Shown here: in pieces, positions 61,541 through 64,000 of the stretch
How positions within the stretch are numbered: the first letter of the stretch is position 1
Layout of the letters: each line of letters opens with the position of its first letter
Assembly (NCBI GenBank): GCA_016709495.1
Contig: JADJMS010000006.1
Span: forward strand, 186,001-250,000
Length of the DNA stretch: 64,000 nucleotides
Source: Candidatus Dechloromonas phosphorivorans
GTDB lineage: Bacteria > Pseudomonadota > Gammaproteobacteria > Burkholderiales > Rhodocyclaceae
Reading direction: 5' to 3'
Program-made: the position numbers and the translations under genes
The notes under the pieces: generated by a model
What the model was told of the DNA's origin: nothing
The model's input: only the letters and a program-made list of their open reading frames with translations
The model's database searches: none

Positions 61541-62380
61541 ATGACAACCAGCAGTCCGCACTTCAAGATTCTCCAAGACATCGCCCGGGATCTCTCGGGC
61601 GATGTCAATTTTCCAACTTGCATGGATGCCGCCATACTGGTTCGCAACACGCTGCGTGATCCCTATGCCAATTTGACACGTGTCGTTCAAGTCATCGGTG
61701 TCGAGCCGCTCATTTCCAGCAAATTGCTAAAACTGGCAAACTCGGTGGCATTCAACCCTTCCGGCCAGACGGTTTCTGAGCTTTCTACCGCCATTAACCG
61801 CCTTGGCTTTGAGGCAGTACGCACTACGTCACTAGCCGTGGCAATGGATCAGATGCTCAAGTCGCGCAATCTGACAGCTTTTGATGATATTTCACGTAAC
61901 GCCTGGGAGCATTCACTGCGCGTTGCCGCAATTGCCCGTGTTCTGGCTCGCCGGATTGGTCGAATCAACCCGGATGAAGCCATGCTCGCCGGACTGGTAC
62001 ACGATATCGGCATCTTTTATTTGCTCTATCGGGCCACTGAATATCCCGAATACCGCGAAAATCCATCCGCCATCATCGAATTGATCTGCGGCTGGCATGA
62101 AGGCATCGGCGAAAGCCTGCTGCACATTCTCGGCCTTCCAGACCGCATTACCGATGCCGTGCGCGACCATGACAGCCTGCAGAATGTTGAAAACCCCTGT
62201 TCCGTTCGCGATGTACTCTATTTCGCCAACCTGCTTGCCGGCTGGGACGCCGACTGGTTACCAGCCCCGGTCGATGAGCAAGAAGCCGCCATCCGCGCCG
62301 CTGACCGTGACCGCTACGCCGATCTGGTTGCCGAAGCGGAAGAAGACATCGCCGAATTGCGTTCCGCACTCTCGGTTTGA
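61541..62380 (+). CDS. HDOD-domain protein
   Basis: 279 residues from the ATG at 61541, just after the CBS stop. An HDOD domain takes up about residues 20-215 (VVQVIGVEPLISSKLLKLANSVAF, NAWEHSLRVAAIARVLARR, GLVHDIGIFYLL). Although LVHDIG keeps HD, the full hydrolase metal set is incomplete, as is usual for HDOD scaffolds. Probably a signalling protein. Confidence 0.85.
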   Translation: MTTSSPHFKILQDIARDLSGDVNFPTCMDAAILVRNTLRDPYANLTRVVQVIGVEPLISSKLLKLANSVAFNPSGQTVSELSTAINRLGFEAVRTTSLAVAMDQMLKSRNLTAFDDISRNAWEHSLRVAAIARVLARRIGRINPDEAMLAGLVHDIGIFYLLYRATEYPEYRENPSAIIELICGWHEGIGESLLHILGLPDRITDAVRDHDSLQNVENPCSVRDVLYFANLLAGWDADWLPAPVDEQEAAIRAADRDRYADLVAEAEEDIAELRSALSV

Positions 62381-62419
62381 AACCGTAGCCTTCTTGGCCG
62401 CGGAATACACTCAAAAACA

Positions 62420-63083
62420 ATGAATCAACCTAGCCCCAGCCAACTCACACTGATCAAGCTCGCCATATTCATTCTGGCGCTTCTCCCGCTTGCCCGACTG
62501 GCATCTGTTACGGTCAACGGTGATTTTGGCCCGGATTTTATAGAGTACACAACGCTGGACCGGCACCTGGACGCTCAATCTCCTGCTGCTCACGCTCTGC
62601 ATCTCGCCCTTACGGGCGCTCACCCAATGGCATTGGATTCTGCGTCTGCGTCGCATGCTCGGTTTATTCACCTTTGGCTATGCGCTGCTACATTTCCTGT
62701 CATTCATCGGTCTTGATCACAATTTTGATTTAACTGAGATTGCCCGCGACATTTTCAAGCGCCCTTACGTCACCGTAGGTTTTGCTGCCTTTCTGATCAT
62801 GCTGCCCCTTGCCGCAACCTCCAATCAGTTCGCGATCAAACAACTGGGCGGAAAACGCTGGCAAGAAGTGCATCGCGGCATCTATCTGATCGCCATACTC
62901 GCTTGTGCACACTACCTCTGGCTGAGCAAAGCCGAAAACCTGATGTGGCCGATTGCCTATTCGGTGATTCTGGGCCTGCTGTTGCGCTGGAGGATTCGCG
63001 AACGGAAACGCAAATCCATGCCGCCAGTACCAAAAACGACAGACATCAAGCCCATCAAGTTTTACAAACAAAAACCTGATTAG
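62420..63083 (+). pseudogene. msrQ: Heme-containing membrane protein MsrQ, one frameshift
   Basis: About 220 residues over two frames. N-terminal LIKLAIFILALLPLARLASV and FIEYTT fit MsrQ (YedZ). The frame shifts near 62553, one base too many or two too few, after which WTGTWTLNLLLLTL and RRMLGLFTFGYALLHF and VHRGIYLIAILACAHYLW (with heme histidines) continue correctly. MsrQ gives electrons to MsrP to reduce periplasmic methionine sulfoxide; no msrP is present here. A 12-mer copy lies at 62507. Confidence 0.82.
62507..62518 (-). repeat. Dispersed 12-mer GTTGACCGTAAC
   Basis: Exact copy in the 5' part of msrQ. Confidence 0.85.
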
Positions 63084-63970
63084 ATTTTTTTCTTGCGCAG
63101 GGCATCCAGGCTGACGATAGCCCGCCCATCCGTTGTTTGCTTCGGCGCCACTTTCCAGGCGTGACCATAAACCACTTCAAAACTCGCCGGCAACTTGCCA
63201 TCTGCACGCAAGGTTTCATAGCTAGCCCTGGCCTTCGCCCAAGCGGCACGCCCGGTCAATCCATGGCGACGCGCCTTCATGGCGCAACTCGAACCGGCTG
63301 ACTGCAATTCGCGCAACAAATCATCAAAACTGTCGTAAGTCAGCTTGACCACTTCCATATCCATCACCGGATCGGCAAAACCACACTCGACCAGCATGTC
63401 ACCGAGATCGTGCATGTCGATAAAGCGCTGGGTGTGGGCATAGCCATCGGCAAATGAAGTACGCAACTCCTTGAGCGTATCCGGCCCCAAGGTCGAGAAC
63501 ATCAGCAACCCACCGACATCGAGCACACGATGCGCCTCGGCCAAGGCCGGCAACGGATCATCCAGCCAGTGCAATAATAAATTTGACCAGATTAAATCGG
63601 TCGACCGTGACAGCAGGGGTAATTTGGCTGCATTTGCGGCCAAAGGCATGACACCGCCAGTCGCACCAACGCCAATCCAGCGCTGCCAGGCCGGGCGCGC
63701 TGCACGCAGGCCGGCGAGCATTTGCGGCACCAGATCAACCGCAAGTTGCTGCGCAGCCGGATACCGCACCGCCAAATCTGGCAGGCTGGCACCACGGCTA
63801 CAACCGAGATCAAGCACGCGCTTTGGTTCCACCCGGACGTAATCAAGGCGCTCCTGCATGCGGCGATCAATTTCACGGGCAAAAAAATCCCCTTCGCCGT
63901 AACGCCCTGCAATGCGGGAAAACGATTGCCGGACTTGCCGGCAATCCACAAACTGAGGCGCTTCGCTCAC
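63080..63970 (-). CDS. bioC: Malonyl-ACP O-methyltransferase BioC
   Basis: 296 residues. FSRIAGRYGEGDFFAREIDRRM at the start is a BioC hallmark, with the SAM-binding VLDLGCSRGASLPDLA (about 51-66). It methylates malonyl-ACP to start biotin pimelate synthesis. GTG start at 63970. The stop overlaps the end of msrQ by 4 nt (convergent). Overlaps the stop of an upstream gene. Confidence 0.9.
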   Translation of the reverse strand: MSEAPQFVDCRQVRQSFSRIAGRYGEGDFFAREIDRRMQERLDYVRVEPKRVLDLGCSRGASLPDLAVRYPAAQQLAVDLVPQMLAGLRAARPAWQRWIGVGATGGVMPLAANAAKLPLLSRSTDLIWSNLLLHWLDDPLPALAEAHRVLDVGGLLMFSTLGPDTLKELRTSFADGYAHTQRFIDMHDLGDMLVECGFADPVMDMEVVKLTYDSFDDLLRELQSAGSSCAMKARRHGLTGRAAWAKARASYETLRADGKLPASFEVVYGHAWKVAPKQTTDGRAIVSLDALRKKKI

Positions 63971-64000
63971 ACCGCTTTCAGGCCAAGCCGCGCAAACAGG
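63967..64000 (-). CDS. C-terminal end of a gene upstream of bioC (partial)
   Basis: Only the last residues, LFARLGLKAV, and a TGA overlapping the bioC GTG are inside the window. Too short to identify; likely an earlier gene in the same operon. Confidence 0.4.
   Translation of the reverse strand, partial: LFARLGLKAV

Noticed and set aside
1..64000. CRISPR arrays, rRNA and tRNA genes, insertion sequences and phage genes
   Set aside because: No regular spacer repeats, no conserved RNA gene cores, and no transposase or phage structural protein was recognised in any frame.

Overview
The window is a 64 kb piece of a proteobacterial chromosome with moderately high G+C. The protein sequences and gene neighbourhoods point to a betaproteobacterium, most likely in the Rhodocyclales (Dechloromonas/Azonexus-like). 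The main clues are the queA-tgt-yajC-secD-secF string, a CNP1-like protein beside rppH, a DUF502 protein before aspS, glyA-nrdR-ribD, norEF denitrification genes and a ccoG gene. This is inferred from protein resemblance; no rRNA or tRNA gene is visible.

Layout. 1-6563: envC end and ctpA, a moeB-like gene, then ribD-nrdR-glyA and a histidine phosphatase on the minus strand. 6666-8755: TRAP transporter membrane subunits. 8941-12566: small periplasmic proteins, a metal-binding-like domain, a broken ccoG and norEF. 12567-17743: a visibly AT-richer accessory block with two tungstate-type binding proteins, a ModE-type regulator, a 53-residue protein and a frameshifted gene joining a jelly-roll to a TIR/deoxyribosyltransferase-like domain. 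A second remnant of the norF 3' end lies at its far side. 17744-25746: a MocR regulator, then secF-secD-yajC-tgt-queA and an Old Yellow Enzyme gene, all minus strand. 25972-29472: a Tat-exported FAD oxidoreductase and the ovothiol synthase ovoA. 29480-36152: EAL/HDOD protein, algC, lipopolysaccharide and hydrolase genes, ilvE. 36242-39939: Nudix hydrolase, mnmA, msrA, rpsI-rplM. 40443-47252: osmC-like, coq7, rppH, proS, lytic transglycosylase, ffh, ccsA-like. 47256-52401: CorB-like protein and pilBCD. 52472-64000: fmdB, DUF502, aspS, a secreted RNase with its barstar, nudB, argB, slmA, hemB, engB, cytochrome c4, signalling genes, msrQ and bioC.

Structure beyond genes. A 12-mer, GTYGACCGTAAC, occurs 11 times exactly (either strand) and at least 5 more times with one mismatch, against an expectation of about 0.015 exact copies by chance. 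It falls in coding sequence, near stop codons, and at both borders of the accessory block. Two intergenic loci (about 40050-40240 minus and 59486-59578 plus) look like small RNAs: each has a hairpin with an anti-Shine-Dalgarno CCUCC loop followed directly by a strong intrinsic terminator.

Caution. Eight genes are disrupted (ribD, ccoG, the TIR-like gene, queA, the Old Yellow Enzyme gene, yheT, hemB, msrQ). Most defects are one-base changes in homopolymer runs, which suggests uncorrected sequencing errors. The ribD truncation and the in-frame loss of about 78 codons in hemB are larger and could be assembly joins or real deletions.
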